Of a stretch of 64,000 nt of DNA, positions 49,707 through 58,125 are shown piece by piece (positions within the stretch are counted from its first letter, which is position 1; each line of letters begins with the position of its first letter). A program made the translations under genes and the position numbers. This stretch comes from UBA10364 sp049611965 (lineage in GTDB: Bacteria; Bacteroidota; Bacteroidia; Flavobacteriales; Schleiferiaceae): contig JBMZBC010000003.1 in assembly GCA_049611965.1 (NCBI GenBank), positions 1 through 64,000 of the forward strand, read 5' to 3'. The notes beneath the pieces were generated by a model. It had not been told where the DNA came from, did not search any database, and saw nothing but the letters and a program-made list of their open reading frames with translations.

Positions 49707-51302
49707 ATGAGCGCTAAAAATTTAGCAAAGCAAATTCAGCAATTTGAAGCTCCGGCCCCTATATCCTGGAAGCAATATTTGATAGATGGTGAAATGCACA
49801 CTTGGAACGGCGATATGGAACAAGTGTACAGCCCGATGGGCCCCATAAACACCGACGGCACTACCCAGAAACAATACCTAGGAGAGGCTCCTACGCTTGA
49901 TGAAGCGGCGGGCTTGAAAGCGTTGGATGCAGCGAAAAAAGCATATAACAACGGTCGTGGATATTGGCCAACGGCTAGCGCATCAGAGCGTATCGGCGCT
50001 ATGGAGAAGTTCTTGGAGATCATGAAGACCAAGCGCGAGGAGGTGAGCACACTTTTGATGTGGGAGATCGCTAAAAACAAGAGCTCAGCGTACAAAGAAT
50101 TTGACCGTACGGTGGACTACATAGAAGACACCATAGAAGAATTTAAAGAGCTCAACCGTCGCGGATCTAAGGTGGCCCGGAAAGGGGCCATTATCTCTCA
50201 GGTAAGACGCGGCCCGTTGGGCGTAGTACTTTGCTTGGGACCCTATAATTACCCGCTAAACGAGACGTTCTGTTTGCTCATTCCTTCGGTTTTAATGGGA
50301 AACACAGTGGTGTTTAAGCCAGCGAAATACGGTGTACTATTATTGACACCGTTGCTTGAAGCATTCAAAGAGGCGTTCCCTCCGGGAGTGGTAAACATCT
50401 TATTTGGCCGCGGTCGCACATTGGCAGGGCCGATTATGAAGACCGGCGATGTAGATGTGCTTGCGCTCATTGGAAATTCAAAAAGTTCAAACGCGTTGGT
50501 TGCGCAACACCCGAAGCCAAACAGGTTGCGCCAGGTGCTCGGCCTTGAGGCCAAGAACCCGGGTATCGTCTTTGATGATGCGAATATTGACCTAGCAGTG
50601 AAGCAGTGTGTCAATGGCGCCTTGTCCTACAATGGGCAGCGTTGTACGGCGCTGAAGCTGATTTTTGTACACAAGAGCATCAGCGGTGAGTTCATGAAGA
50701 AATTTAGTAAAGCGGTAGACGCGCTAAAATTGGACCATCCAGAAACAGACGCCATGCTGACGCCACTACCGGAGCGCAACAAGGTAGAGCAAATGCAAGC
50801 CTATGTGGACGACGCGGTTGCTAAAGGCGCCAAGGTGATGAATGCAAATGCAGGCGCAGTGAGCGATACCACGTTCTTCCCAACCGTGTTGTTTCCGGTA
50901 AACAATTCTATGGACATCTTCCACGAGGAGCAGTTTGGTCCAGTTGTGCCTGTTGTAGAATACGAAGATTTGGAAGAGGTAATGGATTCGATTTCACAAT
51001 CGGATTACGGCCAGCAGTGCAGCCTATTTAGTGAGAATGAAGCGACTATTGCATATGCCGTGGACAACATGGTAAACCAAGTGTGTCGTGTGAATATTAA
51101 CGCAGCGTGTCAACGTGGACCGGACTATTTACCGTTCACTGGCCGCAAGGATAGCGCGGTAGCCACTCTAAGTGTCCACGATGCATTGCGCAGTTTCTCG
51201 ATACGCACAGTGGTGGCATCAGGAGACGATCAAAAGAAACTAGTAGGAAGTGTCATCTCTAGTGGCGAAAGCAAATGGATGACGACGGATTATTTGTTGT
51301 AA
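49707..51302 (+). CDS. GapN-like aldehyde dehydrogenase (non-phosphorylating GAPDH type)
   Basis: A 531-residue ALDH. The catalytic Cys is in NGQRCTALK (about 313), the general-base Glu in LGLEAKNPGIVFDDA, and GNTVVFKPAKYG marks the cofactor site. The overall pattern (EVSTLLMWEIAKNKSSAYKE, QVRRGPLGVVLCLGPYNYPL) resembles NADP-dependent non-phosphorylating glyceraldehyde-3-phosphate dehydrogenase (ALDH11). If so, it bypasses Pgk and makes NADPH. The family branch is by similarity only. A terminator follows the stop. Confidence 0.75.
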   Translation: MSAKNLAKQIQQFEAPAPISWKQYLIDGEMHTWNGDMEQVYSPMGPINTDGTTQKQYLGEAPTLDEAAGLKALDAAKKAYNNGRGYWPTASASERIGAMEKFLEIMKTKREEVSTLLMWEIAKNKSSAYKEFDRTVDYIEDTIEEFKELNRRGSKVARKGAIISQVRRGPLGVVLCLGPYNYPLNETFCLLIPSVLMGNTVVFKPAKYGVLLLTPLLEAFKEAFPPGVVNILFGRGRTLAGPIMKTGDVDVLALIGNSKSSNALVAQHPKPNRLRQVLGLEAKNPGIVFDDANIDLAVKQCVNGALSYNGQRCTALKLIFVHKSISGEFMKKFSKAVDALKLDHPETDAMLTPLPERNKVEQMQAYVDDAVAKGAKVMNANAGAVSDTTFFPTVLFPVNNSMDIFHEEQFGPVVPVVEYEDLEEVMDSISQSDYGQQCSLFSENEATIAYAVDNMVNQVCRVNINAACQRGPDYLPFTGRKDSAVATLSVHDALRSFSIRTVVASGDDQKKLVGSVISSGESKWMTTDYLL

Positions 51303-51325
51303 GCGATGACCTAAATCGTGTAAAA

Positions 51326-51356
51326 ACCCTCGGATACAGGCTCCGGGGGTTTTTTG
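51326..51356 (+). terminator. Intrinsic terminator after the GapN-like gene
   Basis: AACCCTCGGA (51326-51335) pairs with TCCGGGGGTT (51343-51352), one G-U pair, loop of 7, followed by a six-T run. Confidence 0.85.
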
Positions 51357-51385
51357 TTTTCATGAAGCTGAGGTAAGGATATTGG

Positions 51386-51516
51386 CGCGGATTGCCTTCG
51401 CTGTGCTCAGGCGGACCGCGTTGTCACCTAAGGTCAGTAAGAACGCTCCGGTTCTTTGCTGTCGCACAGTCCTTGGGTTTTTCATTTGTCCCAATGCTCG
51501 AGCAAGCTCGGCATTG
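51386..51516. other. Non-coding stretch with three hairpins
   Basis: Three inverted repeats lie in a row here: CGCGG/CCGCG (51386-51390 with 51416-51420, inner GCCT/AGGC), AGAAC/GTTCT (51440-51444 with 51451-51455), and CAATGC-CGAGC pairing with GCTCG-GCATTG (51492-51503 with 51506-51516, one bulged T). No convincing gene is seen. A long frame on the minus strand (51360-51653) crosses the tRNA and is rejected. The structure may be an RNA or a remnant; its function is unknown. Confidence 0.35.
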
Positions 51517-51523
51517 TTCCAAT

Positions 51524-51560
51524 TAAAAAACCCCAGCTCGCGTTGCGAGCCGGGGCTTTT
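51524..51560 (-). terminator. Terminator of tRNA-Cys
   Basis: On the minus strand a long GC-rich stem (about 51541-51555 with 51531-51540, core GCTCGC/GCGAGC and GCCCC/GGGG) with a 3-base loop is followed by six Ts. It lies 15 bases past the tRNA. Confidence 0.8.
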
Positions 51561-51569
51561 CTTCTTCTG

Positions 51570-51640
51570 AGGTTCCGAGCGGACTCGAACCGCTGTAGCT
51601 GGTTTTGCAGACCAGTGCCTAGCCACTCGGCCACGGAACC
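51570..51640 (-). tRNA. tRNA-Cys (GCA)
   Basis: A complete cloverleaf on the minus strand. Acceptor GGTTCCG (51634-51640) pairs with CGGAACC (51571-51577), with U73 at 51570, the usual discriminator of tRNA-Cys. The anticodon GCA is at 51606-51608 in loop CTGCAAA. The T-loop GTTCGAGTC is present. The CCA end is not encoded. Confidence 0.95.
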
Positions 51641-51695
51641 TTAGGGAGGCCAAAAATAGGAGAAAATATTTAACGGCCTCGAGTTTATTTTATCT

Positions 51696-52061
51696 CTATC
51701 GCTCTGCTGTAAAAGTCAGTGCGACACGCTCCACATCTCCGTTGATGGGCGGGTTGAGCTTAGCGACATTTACCCATGCTTTTTGCACCATAGGGTGTTC
51801 GTTCATGATGCGATCAATCATTCGTTGACACACCACCTCAAGAAGTTTAGCGCGAACAGCCATTTCTTCCTTAGCGATAGCATTGAGCGAAACGTAATCG
51901 ACAGTATCCACAAGGTCGTCAGAAGCTACTGAGGCGCTGAGGTCAGCCCATACGCTGATGTTTACCTCGTAGTGCGAGCCTATAACAGCTTCCTCTTGCA
52001 TACAACCGTGGTTGGTGTAAATGCGGATTCCGTGAACGTCAATTTGGTGCAATGCGGCCAT
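51696..52061 (-). CDS. folB: Dihydroneopterin aldolase
   Basis: A 121-residue FolB making 6-hydroxymethyl-dihydropterin for folate. The N-terminal DVHGIRIYTNHGCMQEEAVI, the conserved Tyr in DTVDYVSLN and the Lys in VNVAKLNPPING are present. Its start overlaps the gltX stop by one base. Other folate genes are not adjacent. Confidence 0.93.
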   Translation of the reverse strand: MAALHQIDVHGIRIYTNHGCMQEEAVIGSHYEVNISVWADLSASVASDDLVDTVDYVSLNAIAKEEMAVRAKLLEVVCQRMIDRIMNEHPMVQKAWVNVAKLNPPINGDVERVALTFTAER

Positions 52062-53584
52062 TATCCTAGAACTTCTATTGCTTTAGCAATGCGAGAAAGC
52101 ACTTCTTGTTTTCCGAGGACCTCACAAATTGTAAACATTGATGGTCCCATTCCTTTACCGGTTACAGCAAGACGGAAAGACGGACCTACTTTTCCAAAGC
52201 CCAATTCCTTTTCTGCTAAATAGCCTTTGAATGCAGCCTCAATGTTGGCCTCTGTGAAATCAGCTAATGCGTCAAAACGGGCAGCAAGGTCTTGCATCAT
52301 GCCAGCGCTGTCGTCTTTCCACTTTTTATTGCGAGTTTTCTCGTCGTACCCACTCGGCACTTCGAATAGGAATCGTCCCTCAGTAAGCAAATCTTGCGGG
52401 AACGTTGCGCGCTCACTCATCATCGTTGCAATCTTACCAAGATGCGCTTCGTTGTACGAAAGACCTACCTTATCAAGCTCACTTTTAAGTTCAGATGCCA
52501 ATTCATCTTCGCTCAACGCACGTAGGTACAATTGGTTAAACCACTTGCCCTTTTCGAAGTCGAATTTCGCGCCTGATTTAGAGACCTTGCTCAGGTCAAA
52601 GGCGTCTATCAAACCCTGAAGGTCGAAGACTTCTTGCTCAGTTCCCGGGTTCCAACCAAGCAGCGCAAGCATATTGATAAAGGAGCCTGGGAAGAAGCCA
52701 AATTCGCGGTAACCGCTAGCGGTCTCCCCCGTATCAGGATTGTTCCAATCAATAGGAAATACAGGGAAACCAAGGCGATCGCCGTCGCGTTTACTCAGTT
52801 TTCCTGGCCCGTCTGGTTTCAACAATAGCGGAAGGTGCGCGAATGCTGGGCGCTCCCAACCGAAAGCTTCATAAAGCATGACATGAAGCGGTGCAGAAGG
52901 CAACCACTCTTCACCACGAATTACGTGTGTGATGCCCATCAAATGGTCGTCAACGATATTGGCCAAATGGTAGGTTGGCATACCGTCTGCTTTGAAAAGT
53001 ACCTTGTCGTCCATGTTGTTGGTGTTTACACTCACCCAACCGCGGATAGTATCTTCAAAACGAACTTCGTGGTCGCGCGGCAGTTTTATGCGCACAACGT
53101 ATGGCTCACCAGCAGCAATTTTTGCATCAACCTCTTCTTTTGGAAGGGTTAAAGAGTTCTTCATATTGCCGCGAGTGATGTAGTTGTACTGCCAGTTTGC
53201 AGCACCTGCATCCTTGGCCATTTGACGCATAGTGTCCAATTCTTCCGAGGTGTCAAAAGCGATGTATGCTTTGTCGTCGGCCAAAAGCTGGTCTACGTAC
53301 TCGCGATACATTGGTTTGCGTTCACTCTGGCGGTACGGGCCGTTTCCTCTGTCTTCGCCGCCAATCCCTTCGTCAGGGCTAATGCCACACCAGGCCAAAG
53401 CTTCAATGATGTATTGCTCGGCACCAGGTACAAATCTTGTTTGATCCGTGTCTTCAACGCGCAACAAAAAATCGCCGCCGTGTTTCTTAGCGAACAGGTA
53501 GTTGTATAATGCAGTGCGCACCCCACCAATATGAAGGGGTCCAGTAGGAGATGGTGCGAAACGAACGCGTACGTTTGAACTCAT
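52061..53584 (-). CDS. gltX: Glutamyl-tRNA synthetase
   Basis: A 507-residue class I synthetase. The HIGH-type motif is in FAPSPTGPLHIGG and KMSKS-type in GPGKLSKRDGD. The length is typical. The start at 53584 (MSSNVRVRFAPS) is preferred; an ATG at 53617 would add eleven residues and run over the promoter. A gatC gene elsewhere in the window implies transamidation of misacylated tRNA, so this enzyme may be non-discriminating; that cannot be read here. Confidence 0.96.
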   Translation of the reverse strand: MSSNVRVRFAPSPTGPLHIGGVRTALYNYLFAKKHGGDFLLRVEDTDQTRFVPGAEQYIIEALAWCGISPDEGIGGEDRGNGPYRQSERKPMYREYVDQLLADDKAYIAFDTSEELDTMRQMAKDAGAANWQYNYITRGNMKNSLTLPKEEVDAKIAAGEPYVVRIKLPRDHEVRFEDTIRGWVSVNTNNMDDKVLFKADGMPTYHLANIVDDHLMGITHVIRGEEWLPSAPLHVMLYEAFGWERPAFAHLPLLLKPDGPGKLSKRDGDRLGFPVFPIDWNNPDTGETASGYREFGFFPGSFINMLALLGWNPGTEQEVFDLQGLIDAFDLSKVSKSGAKFDFEKGKWFNQLYLRALSEDELASELKSELDKVGLSYNEAHLGKIATMMSERATFPQDLLTEGRFLFEVPSGYDEKTRNKKWKDDSAGMMQDLAARFDALADFTEANIEAAFKGYLAEKELGFGKVGPSFRLAVTGKGMGPSMFTICEVLGKQEVLSRIAKAIEVLG

Positions 53585-53606
53585 TATTCTGTCATTTGAA
53601 TTGGTG

Positions 53607-53614
53607 CAAATGTA
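53607..53614 (-). promoter_or_regulatory. Putative -7 element for gltX
   Basis: TACATTTG on the minus strand matches TAnnTTTG, 22 bases upstream of the gltX ATG. A TTTC lies at about the right distance for a -33 box (53634-53637). Confidence 0.45.
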
Positions 53615-53640
53615 CAATCGCTTAAACCATTAGGAAACAC

Positions 53641-53648
53641 TAACTTTG
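53641..53648 (+). promoter_or_regulatory. Putative -7 element for the bacilliredoxin gene series
   Basis: TAACTTTG matches TAnnTTTG, 21 bases upstream of the ATG at 53670. The element decides the start: a TTG at 53646 inside it cannot be the translation start. It lies 26 bases from the divergent gltX element, so the two promoters are close together. Confidence 0.5.
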
Positions 53649-53669
53649 TTTAATAAACACATCCTAAAT

Positions 53670-54083
53670 ATGTACCCAGAAGATATGATTGCGCCAATGC
53701 GCGCAGAGCTTGCAAATAGTGGATATGCTGAAACAAAAACACCTGAAGAAGTAACCGCTGCGATTACAGCAGAGGGCACCACTTTGGTCGTTGTGAACTC
53801 TGTATGTGGCTGTGCTGCCGGTTCAGCGCGTCCTGCAGCAATGGCCGCGGCTAAATCTGAAGTCAAACCAGACCGTATGATTACGGTCTTTGCCGGAAAC
53901 GACAAAGCGGCAGTAGATGAGGCGAGAAAGCACATGCTTCCGTTTCCGCCATCTTCTCCAGCAATGGCGTTGTTCAAAGACGGTGAACTCGTTCATATGA
54001 TTGAGCGTCACCACATTGAAGGCCGCACAGCACAGATGATCGCTGGAAATTTGCTCGGCGCATTTGAAGAATACTGCAAGTAA
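53670..54083 (+). CDS. BrxA/BrxB family bacilliredoxin
   Basis: A 137-residue thioredoxin-fold protein with a CGC active site (Cys46 and Cys48 in NSVCGCAAG), the bacilliredoxin signature. It reduces mixed disulfides between proteins and low-molecular-weight thiols, so it suggests a bacillithiol-type thiol in this organism. The ATG at 53670 gives MYPEDMIAPM, the usual N-terminus. It starts a plus-strand series down to trpS. Confidence 0.88.
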   Translation: MYPEDMIAPMRAELANSGYAETKTPEEVTAAITAEGTTLVVVNSVCGCAAGSARPAAMAAAKSEVKPDRMITVFAGNDKAAVDEARKHMLPFPPSSPAMALFKDGELVHMIERHHIEGRTAQMIAGNLLGAFEEYCK

Positions 54084-54098
54084 CTTCAACCACTTATC

Positions 54099-55250
54099 AT
54101 GGAAAAAAGTAAAAACATTGAGACCCTTGCCATTCATGGCGGGCAGCACCCCGACCCAACCACCGGGGCAGTAATGCCGCCCATCTACCAGACCTCAACC
54201 TACGTTCAGGAATATCCTGGTAAGCACAAGGGCTTTGAATACAGCCGCAGCCAAAACCCTACACGTTTTGCCTTGGAAAGAGCCATTGCATCACTCGAAG
54301 GGGGTGAATATGGCGCGGCATTTGGATCTGGATTAGCAGCCATTGATTGCTTGTTGAAATTCTTAAAACCGGGTGATGAAATTGTTGCCTGTAATGACCT
54401 CTACGGCGGAACGTACCGCTTGTTTACCAAGGTTTTTTCTGACTACGGCTTAAAATTCACTTTTGTAGACATGTCTGATGAAAGTTGGGCAGATGCTTTG
54501 GGCGCCAATACCAAAATGGTTTGGATGGAAACCCCAACCAATCCAATGCTGAATGTGTTGGACATCGAGGCGGTTTCGAAGAAAGCGAAGGCGGCCGGAG
54601 CAATGATGGTGGTGGACAATACGTTTGCCACACCGTATTTGCAGCGACCTTTAGATTTGGGCGCTGATGTGGTCATGCACAGCGGAACAAAGTACCTCGG
54701 CGGCCACAGTGATGTGGTTTTAGGCTTGTTGGCTACAGCGGACAAGGACATTGCTGAAAAGATGTATTTCATCCAGAACGCATCAGGCGCCATTCTTGGG
54801 CCTATGGACAGTTTTATAGCCCTGCGGGGCATTAAAACGCTGCACGTACGCATGGACAGACATTGTGAAAACGGAGCTGCCGTAGCGCATTTTTTGGACG
54901 CGCACCCGGCAGTAGACCAAGTTTTTTGGCCAGGACTTGAGGGACACAACGGTCACGAGGTAGCCAAGCGTCAAATGAAGAAGTTCGGCGGCATGGTGAG
55001 CTTTACCGTGAAGGACGAAGGCTTTGAAAAAACAGCAGAGGTTGTAAGTGCATTTAAAGTATTTACCTTGGCAGAAAGCTTGGGCGGTGTAGAATCTTTG
55101 GCGGGTCACCCGGCGTCGATGACACACGCTTCCATACCAAAAGAAGAAAGAGAAAAAGTAGGAGTAACGGATAATCTCATCCGACTCTCTGTGGGCATAG
55201 AGCACGTGGACGACCTGTTGGCCGACCTCGAGCAAGCCCTCGACAAATAA
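54099..55250 (+). CDS. Trans-sulfuration PLP enzyme (cystathionine gamma-synthase/lyase)
   Basis: A 383-residue Cys/Met-metabolism PLP enzyme. It opens with ETLAIHGGQHPDPTTGAVMPP, has YSRSQNPTRFALERAIASLEGG, and the PLP lysine in MHSGTKYLGGHSDVV (about 197). Cystathionine gamma-synthase and gamma-lyase share this fold. The choice cannot be made by eye; methionine versus cysteine synthesis is open. It follows the bacilliredoxin gene by 15 bases, which links sulfur metabolism and thiol redox. Confidence 0.88.
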   Translation: MEKSKNIETLAIHGGQHPDPTTGAVMPPIYQTSTYVQEYPGKHKGFEYSRSQNPTRFALERAIASLEGGEYGAAFGSGLAAIDCLLKFLKPGDEIVACNDLYGGTYRLFTKVFSDYGLKFTFVDMSDESWADALGANTKMVWMETPTNPMLNVLDIEAVSKKAKAAGAMMVVDNTFATPYLQRPLDLGADVVMHSGTKYLGGHSDVVLGLLATADKDIAEKMYFIQNASGAILGPMDSFIALRGIKTLHVRMDRHCENGAAVAHFLDAHPAVDQVFWPGLEGHNGHEVAKRQMKKFGGMVSFTVKDEGFEKTAEVVSAFKVFTLAESLGGVESLAGHPASMTHASIPKEEREKVGVTDNLIRLSVGIEHVDDLLADLEQALDK

Positions 55251-55256
55251 GTAGTT

Positions 55257-55949
55257 ATGAATAATAAGTTTGCGGTAATCGGCCTGGGCGTATTTGGCTC
55301 GGCCATTGCTAGAAAGTTATCCGAGCGCGGCGCCGATGTAATGGCGATTGACGAAAGTGAAGAGCGCGTTCAAATGATTGCACAAGATGTAGCCTTTGCG
55401 GTACAGCTCGATGCAACAAATTCGGCAGCACTTGAGTCCCAGAACCTGAAAGAAGTAGATGCCGCGGTAGTGAGTATAGGCTCTAGTTTCCAAGAAATGC
55501 TGCTGTGTGTTTTCCAGCTTAAAGAGATTGGTGTAAAGAAAATTATTGCCCGTGCACAGGGGCCTGTTCAGCGTAAAATCTTGGACAAAATGGGCGTTGA
55601 CGAAATCTTAAGCCCCGAGCTTGAGGTGGCGAATAACGTCGCTGAGCAGCTGACTAATCCAGGCGTGAAAATGTGTGTTGAGCTGCCAGACAACTACGAG
55701 ATCATTGAAGTTGAGGCGCCGACTAAAATCATTGGACGCACGCTAGAAGACATTGGACTTCGTAAAAAGTACAACCTCAACATGGTAACTGTTTTGAAAA
55801 AGACCACCAGCGGAGAGGGCGATGAGGAAAAGACGGAGCACCATATCTACGGTGTACCTGAGCCGGACAGCATTATTGCGGAAGGCGACATGCTTGTACT
55901 TTTTGGCTTGAACAACGACGTCAACAGGTTTATTGAGATTAACGTATAG
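55257..55949 (+). CDS. KtrA/TrkA-type potassium channel regulator
   Basis: A 230-residue RCK protein. The N-terminal Rossmann fold starts with GLGVFGSAIARKL and ends in a short beta strand with MAIDESEERV, as in NAD(H)- or ATP-gated TrkA-N. The C-terminal TrkA-C domain (IVEVEAPTKIIGRTLEDIGL) follows. It regulates a KtrB/TrkH-type channel, which is not adjacent. The start is ATG 6 bases after the upstream stop. Confidence 0.9.
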   Translation: MNNKFAVIGLGVFGSAIARKLSERGADVMAIDESEERVQMIAQDVAFAVQLDATNSAALESQNLKEVDAAVVSIGSSFQEMLLCVFQLKEIGVKKIIARAQGPVQRKILDKMGVDEILSPELEVANNVAEQLTNPGVKMCVELPDNYEIIEVEAPTKIIGRTLEDIGLRKKYNLNMVTVLKKTTSGEGDEEKTEHHIYGVPEPDSIIAEGDMLVLFGLNNDVNRFIEINV

Positions 55950-56659
55950 TGTCTGCGCTCAGGCATATCATTATTACCGGGGTTAGTTCCGGCATCGGCT
56001 TAGCAATTGCGCGCGAAGCGTTGGCAAAGGGCTATGTCGTTCAAGGGGTAGGCCGTAATTCGCCAAACGAGTTAAAGGGCCAAGAAAATTGGACCTTCAC
56101 CCCATGTGATTTAACAGATTTAGCTGCAGTAGACTGCCTCGAATTTCAGGCAGGAGAACATACCGTTCTTGTCAACAATGCCGGAACACTAGGACCGGTT
56201 GCCCAGAGCGAGAATGCCACCGCTGAAGAAATCAACGCTTGTATGCTATTGAACGTAACCGCTCCAATGCGCCTAACCGCGCGTTTCCTCAAGGAGGTTG
56301 AGGGAGAGAGGCAAGTGTATTTTACAGGCTCAGGCGCTGCCCAATATTCCATTCCAGGTTGGTCGGCATATTGCGCTTCCAAGGCAGCCATTCACATGTA
56401 TACTGAAGTCGCTGCACAAGAGTATCCTGATGTGGCCATCCATGCCTTTAAACCAGGGAAAGTGGATACCCCGATGCAGGCACAGATTAGAAATACCACC
56501 TCAGAAGACTTCCCTTCTGTATTACATTTTATTGAAGAATATGAATCGGGCAACCTTGTCGATCCGAACACCGTGGCTGAACGCTTGTTGTATGTGATTG
56601 AAGCCCAGGAGAAACCAAGCGTGGTTTTTCCTATTTCACAAATAAACCCTTTATCATGA
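55949..56659 (+). CDS. Short-chain dehydrogenase/reductase
   Basis: A 236-residue SDR. The N-terminal TGVSSGIGLAIA (TGxxxGxG), NNAGTLGPV and the catalytic triad Ser in FTGSGAAQYS, Tyr and Lys in YCASKAAIHMY are present. The substrate is unknown. The start is GTG, sharing one base with the ktrA stop; the stop overlaps the next ATG by 4 bases. Confidence 0.85.
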   Translation: MSALRHIIITGVSSGIGLAIAREALAKGYVVQGVGRNSPNELKGQENWTFTPCDLTDLAAVDCLEFQAGEHTVLVNNAGTLGPVAQSENATAEEINACMLLNVTAPMRLTARFLKEVEGERQVYFTGSGAAQYSIPGWSAYCASKAAIHMYTEVAAQEYPDVAIHAFKPGKVDTPMQAQIRNTTSEDFPSVLHFIEEYESGNLVDPNTVAERLLYVIEAQEKPSVVFPISQINPLS

Positions 56660-57141
56660 AGAAATTAGCCCTAATGGTAAGCACGCTGTTTTTAGCAGTA
56701 GCGTGTACGAACGAACCGACGCCATCAACGCAGTTTATACGCCAGGATATTTTAGGCGAATGGACGTTGAGTCAAGTAGCATACAGCGGCGAAATGCCCA
56801 ATCCGCTCAACCCTTCTGCCTTGGTGCAGTTTTCGGGACTTGGGACACAACTCATTGGCTCAGTGAATATTTATGAGATGCCAGATACGGGCAATATTGA
56901 CATTGCCTTTGTGGCCGATTTGAATTCCATCCAAGTTCCAGTTTCCTTGAAAAGTTCTGGTTCGTGGACGCTCACCAACAACGACAGCACCTTAGTTTTG
57001 GATAACGATAGCGTGAGCTTCAATTTTGTAATGGTAAGCGGGCTGCCCACACAGCAAGTATGGACAACATCGTTTATGCAGGTTCCAGCAGATAGTAGCT
57101 ACTGGGCCGATATTGATTTAGAATTGACCCTGATTAAATAA
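56656..57141 (+). CDS. Putative lipoprotein, lipocalin-like
   Basis: A 161-residue protein with a lipoprotein signal (LAVAC). The mature part is beta-rich, with alternating patterns such as LGEWTLSQVAYSG and SGSWTLTNNDSTLVL. It resembles lipocalin-like lipoproteins of Bacteroidota, but no firm family can be assigned. It sits in an operon between an SDR and trpS with an ATGA overlap. Confidence 0.6.
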   Translation: MKKLALMVSTLFLAVACTNEPTPSTQFIRQDILGEWTLSQVAYSGEMPNPLNPSALVQFSGLGTQLIGSVNIYEMPDTGNIDIAFVADLNSIQVPVSLKSSGSWTLTNNDSTLVLDNDSVSFNFVMVSGLPTQQVWTTSFMQVPADSSYWADIDLELTLIK

Positions 57142-57156
57142 GAAAGGCTACCAGCA

Positions 57157-58125
57157 ATGGCGAGAGTATTAACAGGTATCCAGAGTTCTGGAAGACAACA
57201 TTTAGGAAACATCTTGGGCGCCATCCTTCCAGCGATTGAAATGAGCAAAGACCCAAAGAACGAGGCCTTTTTGTTCATTGCCGACCTGCACAGCTTGACT
57301 ACTGTGAAGGACGCCGATGTTCGTAAGGAAAACTTGTTGGCCACTGCAGCCGCTTGGTTGGCCTGTGGGCTGGATCCTGAAAAAGTAGTCTTCTACGCAC
57401 AGAGTCATTTGCCGGAATGTACAGAGCTGACTTGGTACTTGAACTGTTTTACGCCCTATCCGATGCTGGCCAACGCACACAGCTTTAAGGACAAGAGCGA
57501 CAACTTGAGCGATGTAAACGCGGGCTTGTTTGACTACCCTGTGCTTATGGCTTCGGACATCTTGTTGTACGACGCACATGTTGTTCCTGTGGGGAAGGAC
57601 CAAAAACAGCATTTGGAGATCACGCGCGATTTGGCTTCAAGCTTTAATCACAAATACGGCGAGACCTTTGTGTTGCCCGAAGCGAAGATTTCGGAATCTG
57701 TGATGACCATTCCAGGTACGGACGGTCGCAAAATGAGCAAGAGCTATGGAAACGTGGTTGACGTCTTCTTGCCAAAGAAGCAGCTGAAGAAGCAGATCAT
57801 GGGCATTCAAACAGATTCTACACCGCTCGAAGACCCTAAAGATCCAGAGACGTGTAACGTTTTTGCACTGTACAAGCTCTTGGGAACAGAAGCGCAGATC
57901 GAAGAATTAGCGGCTAAATACCGCGGCGGGAACTTTGGCTACGGACATGCTAAAACAGCATTGCTTGAACTCGTATTAGAAGAATTTGGCGAGGCCCGTG
58001 AGAAATTCGATCACTACATGGCCAACCCGGATGAGGTTATGGCCGCTTTGAAGGTTGGTGCAGAGAAAGCACGACCAATTGCACAAGCCACCTTATCGAG
58101 AGTACGCGAAAAGCTAGGCTTCTAG
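57157..58125 (+). CDS. trpS: Tryptophanyl-tRNA synthetase
   Basis: A 322-residue class I synthetase. The HIGH-type motif appears as HLGN (15-18) and KMSKS in GRKMSKSYGN (about 193). The length is normal. The stop is interlocked with the convergent T9SS cargo gene (shared CTAG). Confidence 0.96.
   Translation: MARVLTGIQSSGRQHLGNILGAILPAIEMSKDPKNEAFLFIADLHSLTTVKDADVRKENLLATAAAWLACGLDPEKVVFYAQSHLPECTELTWYLNCFTPYPMLANAHSFKDKSDNLSDVNAGLFDYPVLMASDILLYDAHVVPVGKDQKQHLEITRDLASSFNHKYGETFVLPEAKISESVMTIPGTDGRKMSKSYGNVVDVFLPKKQLKKQIMGIQTDSTPLEDPKDPETCNVFALYKLLGTEAQIEELAAKYRGGNFGYGHAKTALLELVLEEFGEAREKFDHYMANPDEVMAALKVGAEKARPIAQATLSRVREKLGF

Noticed and set aside
51360..51653. A 97-codon open frame on the minus strand covering the hairpin region and the tRNA
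   Set aside because: It runs across the complete tRNA-Cys gene and its terminator, and its product has no recognisable fold.
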